Assembly (NCBI GenBank): GCA_958408685.1
Contig: CATYLC010000005.1
Span: 33,948 to 97,947, forward strand
Origin: an uncultured Collinsella sp.
GTDB lineage: Bacteria; Actinomycetota; Coriobacteriia; Coriobacteriales; Coriobacteriaceae
Reading direction: 5' to 3'
DNA: 64,000 bases
The translations under genes were made by a program, and so were the position numbers. The notes beneath the pieces are model-generated. The model saw only the letters and a program-made list of their open reading frames with translations. It was not told the DNA's origin and searched no databases. Below are positions 1-7,971 of this stretch, in pieces (position 1 is the stretch's first letter; the number at the start of each line of letters is the position of its first letter).

Positions 1-1170
1 CTCGACCCCGAGACGCAGACCCCGATGTTCGAGATTGCCGATCTGGTGCACGATGGCGAGCGCGTAGTCGTGGCGCCCGGCGGTGCCGGCGGCCTGGGCA
101 ACACGCACTTTGTGACGTCGGTGCGCCGCGCGCCCGCGTTCGCTCAGCTGGGCGAACCGGCCGAGGAGCACTGGATTGAGCTCGAGATGAAGCTTATGGC
201 CGATGCCGCGCTCGTGGGCTTCCCCTCGGTGGGTAAGTCATCGCTCATTGCGCGCATGAGTGCCGCCCGCCCCAAGATTGCCGACTACCCGTTTACCACG
301 CTCGTGCCGAACCTCGGCATGGTGCGTGCCGGCGAATATTCTTACGTCGTTGCTGACGTCCCCGGTCTTATCGAAGGCGCGAGCGAGGGTAAGGGCCTGG
401 GTCACCAGTTCTTGCGCCACATTGAGCGTACGGCCCTGATCATGCACGTCGTCGACATGACGGGTGGTTTTGAGGATCGCGATCCGGTCGAGGATTACCA
501 CATCATCAACCGCGAGCTCGAGCAGTATGGCGCCGAGCTCTCGGAGCGTCCGCAGATCGTCGTTGCCAACAAGTGCGACGCGCCGGGCACGGCCGACAAG
601 ATTGCCGACCTTAAGCGCGCAGCGCTCGACGATGGACATATGTTCTTTGCCGTGTCTGCCGTGACGGGCGCCGGTCTCAACACGCTGATGCTTGCCGTGG
701 GCGAGCAGGTGGCTAAGCTGCGCGCCGAGTTGGCTGTCTCGGATGAGCCGGTCGTTCTGCGCGACGATGAGTGGGAGCGCCGTCGCCTGCAGCGCGAGAA
801 GCGTTTCCGCATTGTCCAGGAAGAGCCCGGTGCCTTCCGCGTGGTCGGTCGTGCCATCGAGCGCATGGTCATCCAGACCGACTGGGAAAACGAGGAAGCC
901 GTCATTTACCTGCAGCATAAGTTTGCGCGTATGGGTGTTGACGACGCGCTCGAGAAGGCCGGTTGCCGTGCGGGCGACGAGGTCCGCATTTGCCAGCGCG
1001 CCTTTGACTTTGAGGGCGCTGAGGACTTCTCGGAGTACGAGGAGCTCGAGGATGCTGGCGAGGACGTTGCCGTTGAAGCCATTGACGTGACCGATGCTGC
1101 GGATGAGGGCGTCGAGGTTGTCGATGCGGCGGATGCCGCGGGCGATGCCGAGACCTCGGAGGGCGAGTAA
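1..1170 (+). CDS. obgE: GTPase ObgE/CgtA (5' end outside window)
   Basis: Obg-family GTPase, known to act in late 50S ribosome assembly. The frame is open from the first base, so the start codon and part of the glycine-rich Obg fold lie upstream; 389 residues are visible. After the Obg remnant (PGGAGGLGN) comes a G domain with P-loop GFPSVGKSS (near 214-240), G3 DVPGLIEGA, G4 NKCD and G5 SAVTGAG. An OCT domain follows (WENEEAVIYLQHKF), then a tail of about 50 residues rich in Asp, Glu, Ala and Val. nadD starts 3 nt after the stop, which suggests one transcript obgE-nadD-yqeK-rsfS. Identity is certain; only the start is missing. Confidence 0.97.
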   Translation, partial: LDPETQTPMFEIADLVHDGERVVVAPGGAGGLGNTHFVTSVRRAPAFAQLGEPAEEHWIELEMKLMADAALVGFPSVGKSSLIARMSAARPKIADYPFTTLVPNLGMVRAGEYSYVVADVPGLIEGASEGKGLGHQFLRHIERTALIMHVVDMTGGFEDRDPVEDYHIINRELEQYGAELSERPQIVVANKCDAPGTADKIADLKRAALDDGHMFFAVSAVTGAGLNTLMLAVGEQVAKLRAELAVSDEPVVLRDDEWERRRLQREKRFRIVQEEPGAFRVVGRAIERMVIQTDWENEEAVIYLQHKFARMGVDDALEKAGCRAGDEVRICQRAFDFEGAEDFSEYEELEDAGEDVAVEAIDVTDAADEGVEVVDAADAAGDAETSEGE

Positions 1171-1173
1171 GCC

Positions 1174-1851
1174 ATGTCGCTGCGCGGTGGAATCGGTCTG
1201 CCCGAGCTTCCTCTAGAGGACGGGCAGGAGTTTAGGCTCGGCATTATGGGTGGCACCTTTGATCCCATCCATTACGGGCACTTGGTGACCGCTGAGCAGG
1301 CGCGTGAGTCCCTCGACTTGGATGCCGTGCTCTTTATGCCGGCGGGCACGCCTGCCTTTAAGCTTGACAAGCCGGTGACGCCTGCCGAGGACCGTTATGC
1401 CATGACGGTCCTCGCCACCGCCGCGAACCCGGCCTTTTTGGCGAGCCGGTTCGAGATCGACCGTCCGGGCGTAACCTATACGGCCGATACGCTTCATGCC
1501 CTTCGCGACTTTTACCCGCCGCAGGTAAAGCTCTACTTTATTACGGGCGCCGATGCGATTATCGATATTGTGACCTGGCATGATGCCGAACGAATCGCTG
1601 AGCTTGCTACCTTTATTGCGGCGACGCGACCGGGCTTTGATATCGATATGGCGCGTGCCCGAATCAAAGAGTCGGGGCTGCCGTTCGACGTGCGCTATAT
1701 TCAGATTCCGGCGCTGGCGATCAGCTCGACGAACATTCGTAAGCGAGTTGCCCGCGGCATGAGCGTGCGCTATCTTACGAGCGAGTCCGTGCTCGGCTAC
1801 ATTCGCAAACGCAGGCTATATGCCGATTTGGGCCAAGAAGATTTTGAGTGA
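1174..1851 (+). CDS. nadD: Nicotinate-nucleotide adenylyltransferase
   Basis: Makes nicotinate adenine dinucleotide from nicotinate mononucleotide and ATP, a late step in NAD synthesis. The 225-residue protein has the nucleotidyltransferase motif GGTFDPIHYGHL (HxGH form, HYGH) near residues 26-37 and the C-terminal ISSTNIRKR motif typical of the family. A short N-terminal extension of about 20 residues precedes the Rossmann core, so a later start cannot be fully excluded, but the ATG at 1174 has a purine-rich GGAGGG about 10 nt upstream. It lies between obgE and yqeK, the usual neighbours in Gram-positive bacteria. Confidence 0.96.
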   Translation: MSLRGGIGLPELPLEDGQEFRLGIMGGTFDPIHYGHLVTAEQARESLDLDAVLFMPAGTPAFKLDKPVTPAEDRYAMTVLATAANPAFLASRFEIDRPGVTYTADTLHALRDFYPPQVKLYFITGADAIIDIVTWHDAERIAELATFIAATRPGFDIDMARARIKESGLPFDVRYIQIPALAISSTNIRKRVARGMSVRYLTSESVLGYIRKRRLYADLGQEDFE

Positions 1852-1863
1852 TGGGGGTCTACG

Positions 1864-2472
1864 TTGTCGGTAGAGGATCAGTTTGAGGGCGATGAGCGCG
1901 CGCTGCTCAAGCGCATTCGAGAGCTGCTCGATGTTCGCATGAAGGATAAGCGTAAGCGCTATGTGCATTCGCTGGGTGTTGCCGAGACCGCACTTCATCT
2001 GGCCGAGGTCTACGGCGTTGACCGCTTTGATGCCGCTGCCGCCGGCCTGATCCATGACTGGGACAAAGTGCTCTCCGACGACGAGCTGGTCACGCGCGCT
2101 CTGCATTACGGCATTAAGATTGCCGGCTCTCCTTCCGCCGCGACGCCGCTTTTGCATGGCCCTGTTGCCGCCTATGAGCTTCCGCAGCTTTTTCCCGAGC
2201 TGTCGCCGGCGGTCTTTCAGGCTGTCGACCGTCACACCGTGGGTGCCTGCGATATGACGCCGCTCGATATGGTGGTCTTTGTGGCCGATGCCATCGAGCC
2301 CAACCGCCACGGCGACTATGCCCATGCACTGCGCAAGATGGTGGGGGAGTCGACGCTCGACGAGTTGTTCTTCTCCTGTTTTGCGCAGGGTTTGGTCTAT
2401 GTGATCCAGTCCGGGCGCTATCTTTATCCCACGGCTATTTCGATTTACAACCATTACGCCCAGCTACGCTAG
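1864..2472 (+). CDS. yqeK: HD-domain hydrolase YqeK family
   Basis: 202-residue HD-superfamily protein of the YqeK family, whose characterised members hydrolyse diadenosine tetraphosphate symmetrically. Metal-binding residues appear as HSLGVAE near residue 38, then GLIHDWDK (the HD pair), and later DRHTVG. The start is TTG at 1864, with a GGGGG purine run about 6 nt upstream; no closer ATG fits the family's N-terminus. It follows nadD by 12 nt in the obgE-nadD-yqeK-rsfS order, which is itself characteristic. The enzymatic role is taken from the family. Confidence 0.88.
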   Translation: MSVEDQFEGDERALLKRIRELLDVRMKDKRKRYVHSLGVAETALHLAEVYGVDRFDAAAAGLIHDWDKVLSDDELVTRALHYGIKIAGSPSAATPLLHGPVAAYELPQLFPELSPAVFQAVDRHTVGACDMTPLDMVVFVADAIEPNRHGDYAHALRKMVGESTLDELFFSCFAQGLVYVIQSGRYLYPTAISIYNHYAQLR

Positions 2473-2499
2473 CTCGGGCTGTCTAGAAAGAGGTATTCC

Positions 2500-2955
2500 A
2501 TGGCCGACGAGACCATGACCGACGAGCAGATTCTTGAACGTGTGGAGCACAAGAGCTTCGCCGCCACGTCCGACCGTACCGCCGCCTCGCTGTCCGCGAG
2601 CGGTGTCGCCGCCGAGGATGTTGCCCGCGCCGCCGCGCAGGCCGCCTACGACAAGAAGGGTGAGGACGTTCAGGTGCTCGACCTGACCGAGCTTTCCGAT
2701 GTGTGCGACTACTTTGTGCTTGCCACCGGTACTAACGACCGCCAGGTCGATTCTATCGTCGACGAGATCGAGGAGAAGGTCGCCGAGGCTTGCGGCGAGC
2801 ATCCGTTCTCCATCGAGGGCCGCGAGCAGAAGACCTGGATGCTCATGGACTATGGTTCGGTTGTCGTCCACGTCTTCACTCCCGAAGCCCGCGACTTCTA
2901 CCGCCTAGAAAAGCTCTGGGGCGACGCCCCCCAGCTCCCCCTCAACCTCCTCTAG
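2500..2955 (+). CDS. rsfS: Ribosomal silencing factor RsfS
   Basis: RsfS/Iojap-family protein that binds uL14 on the 50S subunit and blocks subunit joining when nutrients are scarce. The 151-residue protein carries the family core (DLTELSDVCDYFVLATG, then a run ending in the SIEGREQKTWMLMDYG segment and VVVHVF). About 40 residues at the N-terminus, low in complexity and Ala-rich, precede the core; many homologues lack them. The start is ATG 2500 with AGAAAGAGG upstream. It is the last gene of the obgE operon and is followed directly by a REP-like hairpin and a terminator. Confidence 0.95.
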   Translation: MADETMTDEQILERVEHKSFAATSDRTAASLSASGVAAEDVARAAAQAAYDKKGEDVQVLDLTELSDVCDYFVLATGTNDRQVDSIVDEIEEKVAEACGEHPFSIEGREQKTWMLMDYGSVVVHVFTPEARDFYRLEKLWGDAPQLPLNLL

Positions 2956-2983
2956 TAGCTCATTTGAGACGGGGTTTAGCTAC
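2955..2983 (+). repeat. REP-like hairpin motif at the rsfS stop codon
   Basis: GTAGCT (2955-2960) and AGCTAC (2978-2983) form an inverted repeat around CTCATTTGAGACGGG. This core matches 12 of 15 positions of the CTCATTTGGGACAGA unit found at the ends of the RAYT element at 35018-36065. A similar copy lies at the ppsR stop codon (10976-10994). Confidence 0.5.
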
Positions 2984-2996
2984 CCTCACGCATATC

Positions 2997-3039
2997 GCCG
3001 GGCAGGTGCGGTTTTCCGCGCCTGCCCGGCTTTCTTTTT
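2997..3039 (+). terminator. Rho-independent terminator after rsfS
   Basis: Stem GCCGGGCAGGTGCG (2997-3010) pairs with CGCGCCTGCCCGGC (3017-3030), with one G-T pair, followed by TTTCTTTTT. It closes the obgE-nadD-yqeK-rsfS operon. Read on the minus strand there is no T-run, so it is not an obvious terminator for dinB. Confidence 0.9.
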
Positions 3040-3051
3040 GCCCAAAGGCGG

Positions 3052-4305
3052 TTAATCGTTGAAGCGGGATTGGCGGCCGAAGGAAAGGGCGGTGTCGCCG
3101 AATTTGTCTCGGACGGCGTCGATGGCGACGGAGAGGTCGCGGCGGTCGCTGGATTGGGCTCCGCGGTCATCGATCTCGCAGAACAGGTCGGTCTGGATGC
3201 CGCCCCGATGGTCAAAGTCGCTCATGCCGATGCCTGCTAAGCGAACGTGCATTCCTTCCTGCCAGATGTTGTCGAGCAGTTCGAGTGCAACCGCCACGAA
3301 GATGTTCTCATCGTCGGTCGGATGAGGCAGCCGGCGCTGTGCCGTACGCCCGCTGCCATACGAATGCTTAAGCTTGAGCGTCACCGTGGCGCCTGTTAGT
3401 CCCTGACGGCGCAGACGGCGTCCCACTGACTCTCCCAACAGCGCAATCGCCGCCTCAATATCCCCACGCTCAGTTAAATCTTTAGCAAAGGTGCGTTCAT
3501 TGCTGACCGACTTGACCTCGCGCTCTTCATCGAGGCTCGTGACTTCGGAGATTTCGAGTCCCAGCGCACGCTGGCGCATGCGTTCGCCGTTGACGCCAAA
3601 AATAGAGGCCAAGGTGGATTCCGGTGCACGTGATAGCTCGCCGAGGGTGTAGATGCGCATGCGGCGCAGTCGCTCCTCGGCCGAGCGCCCGATGCCGCTC
3701 ATGGCAGATACCGGCAGCGCGGCCAAAAAGCGCTGCTCGGTTCCGGGGCGCACGATGGTCAGCCCAAACGGCTTATCCCGCTCGCTTGCGATCTTTGCGA
3801 CCGTCTTGTTGCAGCCCAGGCCAATGGAGCACGTCACTCCCAGCGCTGCCACGCGGTCGCTTATACGCCGCGCAACCAGCAGCGGGTCTTCGGGCGCAAA
3901 GCGACCCGGTGTGATATCGATAAAGGCTTCGTCGATGGATACGCGCTCGACGCGCGGGGTCTCGTCGGCGAGAATCGCCATGACCTGCGCGCTCACCTCG
4001 CGGTAGCGATCAAAGTGCCCGTGCGTCCAAATGGCTTGCGGGCACAAGCGCCGCGCTTCGGCCGAGGCCATGGCAGAGTGCACGCCAAAGCGACGTGCCT
4101 CATACGAACACGTGGACACGACGCCACGCGAATCGGCGTCTCCGCCCACGATGAGCGGCTTGCCGCGCCATTCGGGATGATCGAGCATCTCCACGCTCGC
4201 AAAAAACGCATCGAGGTCCATCAGGCCCACCGCCGGACCCGTCCAGGGAGGCGGCGTGACGCCCGTGGCATCCTCATAACCGTATGTATGTTCGCGTCTT
4301 TCCAT
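3052..4305 (-). CDS. dinB: DNA polymerase IV (Y family)
   Basis: Translesion, error-prone Y-family polymerase. The 417-residue protein has the palm motifs GLMDLDAFFASVE near residue 27 and VSIDEAFIDIT near 124 (the SIDE motif with catalytic acidic residues), the HhH segment MSGIGRSAEERL, and a little-finger domain. The extreme C-terminus lacks a clear beta-clamp motif. It is convergent with the rsfS operon and divergent from rpsP. A good -10 (TATACT) ends only 6 nt before the ATG at 4305, so the transcript may be leaderless. Confidence 0.95.
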   Translation of the reverse strand: MERREHTYGYEDATGVTPPPWTGPAVGLMDLDAFFASVEMLDHPEWRGKPLIVGGDADSRGVVSTCSYEARRFGVHSAMASAEARRLCPQAIWTHGHFDRYREVSAQVMAILADETPRVERVSIDEAFIDITPGRFAPEDPLLVARRISDRVAALGVTCSIGLGCNKTVAKIASERDKPFGLTIVRPGTEQRFLAALPVSAMSGIGRSAEERLRRMRIYTLGELSRAPESTLASIFGVNGERMRQRALGLEISEVTSLDEEREVKSVSNERTFAKDLTERGDIEAAIALLGESVGRRLRRQGLTGATVTLKLKHSYGSGRTAQRRLPHPTDDENIFVAVALELLDNIWQEGMHVRLAGIGMSDFDHRGGIQTDLFCEIDDRGAQSSDRRDLSVAIDAVRDKFGDTALSFGRQSRFND

Positions 4306-4311
4306 GTCATG

Positions 4312-4317
4312 AGTATA
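4312..4317 (-). promoter_or_regulatory. Candidate dinB -10 box (leaderless geometry)
   Basis: On the minus strand TATACT is followed by 6 nt and then the dinB ATG. No Shine-Dalgarno could fit. A matching -35 is not clear. Confidence 0.5.
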
Positions 4318-4349
4318 CCGCGCAGCTCATGTGGGGTGCGTGTATGTGC

Positions 4350-4377
4350 TTGCAAATCCCGAATTCTTGTCTAAGAT
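4350..4377 (+). promoter_or_regulatory. Candidate rpsP operon promoter
   Basis: -35 TTGCAA (4350-4355), 16-nt spacer, -10 TAAGAT (4372-4377). This gives a leader of about 120 nt before the rpsP start at 4507. Confidence 0.55.
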
Positions 4378-4506
4378 ATGGATTTGCCCTCGACTACACC
4401 GAAGAAGTTGGTCTCACGGACTTCACCTGCCCGCGTCGATGGCGTATTATGTTCAACTGTTTGTTTGTAGTTGCAGCCTAAAGCTGCTTGGTTGGAGGAG
4501 TTTCCT

Positions 4507-4848
4507 TTGGCAGTCAAGATTCGCCTTGCTCGTCACGGCGCTAAGAAGCGTCCGTACTACCGTGTCGTCGTCGCCGATTCCCGCGCCCCGCGTGACGGTC
4601 GTATCATCGAGGAGGTTGGCCGCTACAACCCGATGACCGCCCCCAAGACCATCAACCTCGACCTCGAGAAGATCGCCGACTGGCAGTCCAAGGGCGCTCA
4701 GCTCACCGACGCCGTCGCCGCTCTGGTCAAGGCCGCCAACGAGGGCGAGAAGACCGAGACCGTCGTCAAGAAGTCCAAGAAGCAGCTCGCCAAAGAGGCC
4801 GAGGCCGCTAAGGCTGCCGCTGAGGCCGCTGAGGGCGCCGAGGAGTAA
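4507..4848 (+). CDS. rpsP: 30S ribosomal protein bS16
   Basis: Small-subunit protein bS16, 113 residues, with the family N-terminus MAVKIRLARHGAKKRPYYR. I chose the TTG at 4507 because GGAGGAG lies at 4494-4500 and the product then begins exactly where bS16 proteins begin. An in-frame earlier codon at 4471 would add 12 unrelated residues. The C-terminus carries an Ala/Glu/Lys-rich tail of about 35 residues beyond the conserved core. First gene of rpsP-khpA-rimM-trmD-lepB. Confidence 0.97.
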   Translation: MAVKIRLARHGAKKRPYYRVVVADSRAPRDGRIIEEVGRYNPMTAPKTINLDLEKIADWQSKGAQLTDAVAALVKAANEGEKTETVVKKSKKQLAKEAEAAKAAAEAAEGAEE

Positions 4849-4851
4849 ATC

Positions 4852-5136
4852 GTGCCTGAGGTTGACGCTGCACAGCTCGAGGGTGAGGCAATGCTCTCAG
4901 ATCGCATCGCCGATCTCGTCGAATATCTCGTTGTTCAGATCGTCGACGACCCGGATTCCGTGAGCCTTGAGGTCATCGATGGTGACGACGCCTCTACGAT
5001 TGAAGTTTCGGTCGCCGAGGATGACGTCGCTAAGGTCATCGGCCGTCGTGGCCGTACCATCAAGGCTATTCGCACGCTCGCCCGTGCACTGGCCGCTCGC
5101 CTCGACACTGCTGTCGAGGTAGAGGTTCTGGGCTAA
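4852..5136 (+). CDS. khpA: KH-domain RNA-binding protein KhpA (YlqC family)
   Basis: Single KH-domain RNA-binding protein. The GxxG loop is GRRGRTIKAIR near residue 63, inside a VAKVIGRRGRT strand-helix unit. From the GTG at 4852, 3 nt after the rpsP stop, the product is 94 residues. An in-frame ATG at 4891 (MLSDRIADLVEYLV) would give 81 residues, closer to the usual family length, so the start is uncertain. Position between rpsP and rimM is typical. Confidence 0.9.
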   Translation: MPEVDAAQLEGEAMLSDRIADLVEYLVVQIVDDPDSVSLEVIDGDDASTIEVSVAEDDVAKVIGRRGRTIKAIRTLARALAARLDTAVEVEVLG

Positions 5137-5140
5137 GACC

Positions 5141-5662
5141 TTGAGGTCCCAGTACAAAAACATCGCCCGTGTGGTCAAGCCGCACGGAAGGAAGGGGGAG
5201 GTCCTCGCGCAGCCGCTGCGGGGGCTTCCTTCTGTATTAGAGCCGGGTATGCGCGTCGCCCTGACGCCGCCGGCGCTCAAGCGCGACCGCTTTTGCACGG
5301 TCGTGTCCGTCACCGATACGGGCGATGGCGATCTGGTCTCGTTTGAGGGCATTGACGACTTGACGGCCGCCGAGGGCATCACGGAATGCTACGTGCTGGC
5401 AAATCGTGACGACTTTGAGCTCGATTCGCTCGACGCTGCCTATACCGACCTGATGGGTCGCGAGGTGGTCGACGAGCGCTTCGGTTTACTCGGCACGATC
5501 GTCGAGATCATGTCGACGCCCGCTAACGATGTTTGGGTTGTTGAGGGCGATCGGTATGGCGAGGTACTGATTCCCGTGATCGAGCAGGTCGTGCTCGATC
5601 TTCCCGACACAGGAACAATTTCCGTCCACGTTATGGACGGCCTGATCGATATGGACAAGTAG
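5141..5662 (+). CDS. rimM: Ribosome maturation factor RimM
   Basis: 16S rRNA processing factor that binds uS19 during 30S assembly. The 173-residue protein has the N-terminal RimM barrel (ARVVKPHGRKGEVLAQPL) and the C-terminal PRC-barrel with LIPVIEQVVLDLP and the terminal GLIDMDK. The start is TTG 5141, 4 nt after the khpA stop, with only a weak Shine-Dalgarno, which suggests translational coupling. trmD follows by 10 nt. Confidence 0.94.
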   Translation: MRSQYKNIARVVKPHGRKGEVLAQPLRGLPSVLEPGMRVALTPPALKRDRFCTVVSVTDTGDGDLVSFEGIDDLTAAEGITECYVLANRDDFELDSLDAAYTDLMGREVVDERFGLLGTIVEIMSTPANDVWVVEGDRYGEVLIPVIEQVVLDLPDTGTISVHVMDGLIDMDK

Positions 5663-5672
5663 GGAGGACAAC

Positions 5673-6431
5673 ATGCTGATCGAGACCCTTTCGGTCTTTC
5701 CCGAGATGTTTGAGCCCGTCATGTCCACATCGATCTTGGGCCGCGCCCGCAAGGCCGGCCTTTTTGATTTTAAGGCGTATAACCTGCGCGACTGGACGCA
5801 CGACCGCCATCGTACCGTCGATGACGAGCCGTACGGCGGCGGGCAGGGCATGCTCATGAAGGTCGAGCCTATTGCCGAGGCCATCGAGGCCATCAGCTCC
5901 GAGGGTCCCAAGCCCACCGTAGTGTTTTTCACCCCCTGTGGCGAGCCTTTTACGCAGCGTGTGGCCGAGCGCCTGCTCAAAAGTGAGCGCCTGCTGTTTG
6001 TGTGCAGTCGCTACGAGGGCGTCGACGAGCGCGCGTATGCGTATGCCGATGAGCGTCTGTCGATCGGCGACTACGTGCTCACGGGCGGCGAGCTTCCCGC
6101 TATGGTCGTTGCCGATGCCGTCGTACGCCTGATTCCCGGCGCCCTGGGCGACGAGATGAGCAACGTGGACGAGTCGTTCTCGACCGCCGAGGATGGAGGC
6201 CTGCTCGAGTACGCGCAGTATACCCGTCCTGCCGAGTTCAACGGCGAGGGCGTGCCTCCGGTGCTTGTGAGCGGCGATCACGCCAAGGTCGATGCCTGGC
6301 GTCGCAAGAACGCCATCGAGCGCACCTGCCGCTGGCGTCCCGACTTGATCGAGACGGCGCGGCTCACGCCCGAGGAGCGCGCTTACGCGCAGGAGATTCT
6401 TGACGCTTCGTATTCGCAGAGCGAGGAGTGA
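5673..6431 (+). CDS. trmD: tRNA (guanine-37-N1)-methyltransferase
   Basis: SPOUT-class methyltransferase that forms m1G37 in tRNAs and so prevents +1 frameshifting. The 252-residue protein shows the N-terminal IETLSVFPEMF, the substrate motif EPYGGGQGMLMK, and the knot motif SIGDYVLTGGELPAM. The start is ATG 5673 behind AGGGAGGA. The 3' end overlaps the GTG that precedes lepB. rplS, the usual next gene, is displaced about 7.8 kb downstream. Confidence 0.97.
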   Translation: MLIETLSVFPEMFEPVMSTSILGRARKAGLFDFKAYNLRDWTHDRHRTVDDEPYGGGQGMLMKVEPIAEAIEAISSEGPKPTVVFFTPCGEPFTQRVAERLLKSERLLFVCSRYEGVDERAYAYADERLSIGDYVLTGGELPAMVVADAVVRLIPGALGDEMSNVDESFSTAEDGGLLEYAQYTRPAEFNGEGVPPVLVSGDHAKVDAWRRKNAIERTCRWRPDLIETARLTPEERAYAQEILDASYSQSEE

Positions 6432-6433
6432 GT

Positions 6434-6997
6434 ATGGTTCCTACGCAACATTCCGCGTTGAGGGGCGCTTTTGAGTGGATCGCGGTCATCGCGATCGCGC
6501 TCGTGGCCACGTTCCTGATCCGCACTTTTGTGGTCGAGCCCTTTGTGGTGCCCACCGGCTCCATGGAGTCCACGATCGAGATTGGCGACCAGATCCTGGC
6601 ACAAAAGGTGAGCCTCGAGCTCGGTCAGCCCGTCAAGCAGGGCGATATCGTGGTGTTTCACAACCCCGATGGCACCTCCGAGCATGATGTTCTTGTCAAG
6701 CGTGTTATTGCCACGGCCGGCCAGACGGTCGACCTGCAGGATGGCAAGGTGGTCGTTGACGGCCAAGCGCTCGACGAGGACTATACGACGGGCATGAGCT
6801 GGCCGCTTTCGGTCCAAGCGCCCGGTGCTCAGGTGAGCTATCCCTACACCGTTCCCGACGGGTGCGTGTGGGTGATGGGCGACAACCGCGAAAACTCTGC
6901 CGACTCACGCTACTTTGGTCCCGTCGATCGCTCTGATTTGATCGCTGTGGCACTCGTTCGCTACTGGCCGCTCAACCGCATCGGCGCTATCGACTAA
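6434..6997 (+). CDS. lepB: Signal peptidase I
   Basis: Membrane serine protease that removes signal peptides. There is one N-terminal membrane segment (WIAVIAIALVATFLI). The catalytic Ser lies in VPTGSMEST, the general-base Lys in VLVKRVIA, and the conserved GDNRENSADSRYFGPV box near the C-terminus. 187 residues from ATG 6434, which has GAGGAG 5 nt upstream; a GTG at 6428 overlapping the trmD stop is the alternative. Confidence 0.94.
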   Translation: MVPTQHSALRGAFEWIAVIAIALVATFLIRTFVVEPFVVPTGSMESTIEIGDQILAQKVSLELGQPVKQGDIVVFHNPDGTSEHDVLVKRVIATAGQTVDLQDGKVVVDGQALDEDYTTGMSWPLSVQAPGAQVSYPYTVPDGCVWVMGDNRENSADSRYFGPVDRSDLIAVALVRYWPLNRIGAID

Positions 6998-7004
6998 AAA
7001 CCGC

Positions 7005-7010
7005 TATAGT
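7005..7010 (+). promoter_or_regulatory. Candidate glyQ -10 box
   Basis: GCTATAGT just after lepB resembles the extended -10 motif seen repeatedly in this window. No convincing -35 was found. The leader would be about 40 nt. Confidence 0.35.
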
Positions 7011-7056
7011 ACAGTACCTAACCGTGTAATCGTTTCGACGAGGGGATATTAGAGGC

Positions 7057-7968
7057 ATGAACGCTTCATCGCTTTCCTTCCAAGACATCATCCTGCGCCT
7101 CCAGCAGTACTGGGGCGAGCAGGGCTGCGTCATTATGCAGCCCTATGACTCCGAGGTCGGTGCCGGTACCTTCCATACCGCGACCACGCTGCGCTCGCTC
7201 GGTCCCGCCGAGTGGCGCACCTGCTATGCGCAGCCTTGCCGCCGTCCCGCCGACGGCCGCTACGGCGAGAACCCCAACCGCATGCAGCACTACTATCAGT
7301 TCCAGGTGCTCATCAAGCCCTCACCGGTCAACGCCCAGGAGCTTTACCTGGGGTCTCTTGCCGCTATCGGTCTGGACCCCAACGACCATGACGTCCGCTT
7401 TGTCGAGGACGACTGGGAGAGCCCGACGCTCGGCGCCTGGGGCCTTGGCTGGGAGGTCTGGCTCAACGGCATGGAGGTCACGCAGTTTACGTACTTCCAG
7501 CAGGTAGGCGGCATCGAGGTCGACCCCGTACCCGTCGAGATCACCTATGGCCTAGAGCGCATTGCCATGTATGCGCAGGGCGTTAACTCGGTCTACGACT
7601 TGGTGTGGAGCTACCTGCCCGACGGCACGCCCATGACCTATGGCGACGTGTTCCTCGAGAACGAGCGCGAGTTCAGTGCCTATAACTTTGAGGTCGCAAA
7701 CGTCGAGATGATGCGTCAGAAGTTTGATGACTACGAGGCCGAGTGCCATTCCTGCCTGGAGCGCAAGCTGCCGCTGCCGGCATATGACTGCGTCATGAAG
7801 TGCAGCCACGCTTTCAACCTGCTCGATGCTCGCGGCGCCCTGTCCGCGGTCGAGCGTGCCAACTACATCCTGCGCGTCCGCGCCGTCGCCAAGGCGTGCT
7901 GCGAGGCCTACATGGCCGAGGTCGCCGGAGTCAACGAGAATGCCGATCAGGAAGGCGAGGTGGCGTAA
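7057..7968 (+). CDS. glyQ: Glycyl-tRNA synthetase alpha subunit
   Basis: Catalytic alpha subunit of the alpha2beta2-type GlyRS. The 303-residue protein carries the hallmark N-terminus (FQDIILRLQQYWGEQGCVIMQPY), HTATTLRSLGP and the GLERIAMYAQG motif. It begins at ATG 7057 and is followed 3 nt later by glyS. Many actinobacteria use the single-chain GlyRS, so the split type is an informative lineage marker. Confidence 0.98.
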   Translation: MNASSLSFQDIILRLQQYWGEQGCVIMQPYDSEVGAGTFHTATTLRSLGPAEWRTCYAQPCRRPADGRYGENPNRMQHYYQFQVLIKPSPVNAQELYLGSLAAIGLDPNDHDVRFVEDDWESPTLGAWGLGWEVWLNGMEVTQFTYFQQVGGIEVDPVPVEITYGLERIAMYAQGVNSVYDLVWSYLPDGTPMTYGDVFLENEREFSAYNFEVANVEMMRQKFDDYEAECHSCLERKLPLPAYDCVMKCSHAFNLLDARGALSAVERANYILRVRAVAKACCEAYMAEVAGVNENADQEGEVA

Positions 7969-7971
7969 GCC

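Noticed and set aside
4471..4506. An upstream start for rpsP
   Set aside because: It would add 12 residues unlike bS16 and would place the GGAGGAG ribosome-binding site inside the gene.
6998..7056. T-box riboswitch upstream of glyQ
   Set aside because: The leader is under 60 nt with no T-box sequence or terminator; too short for a T-box.
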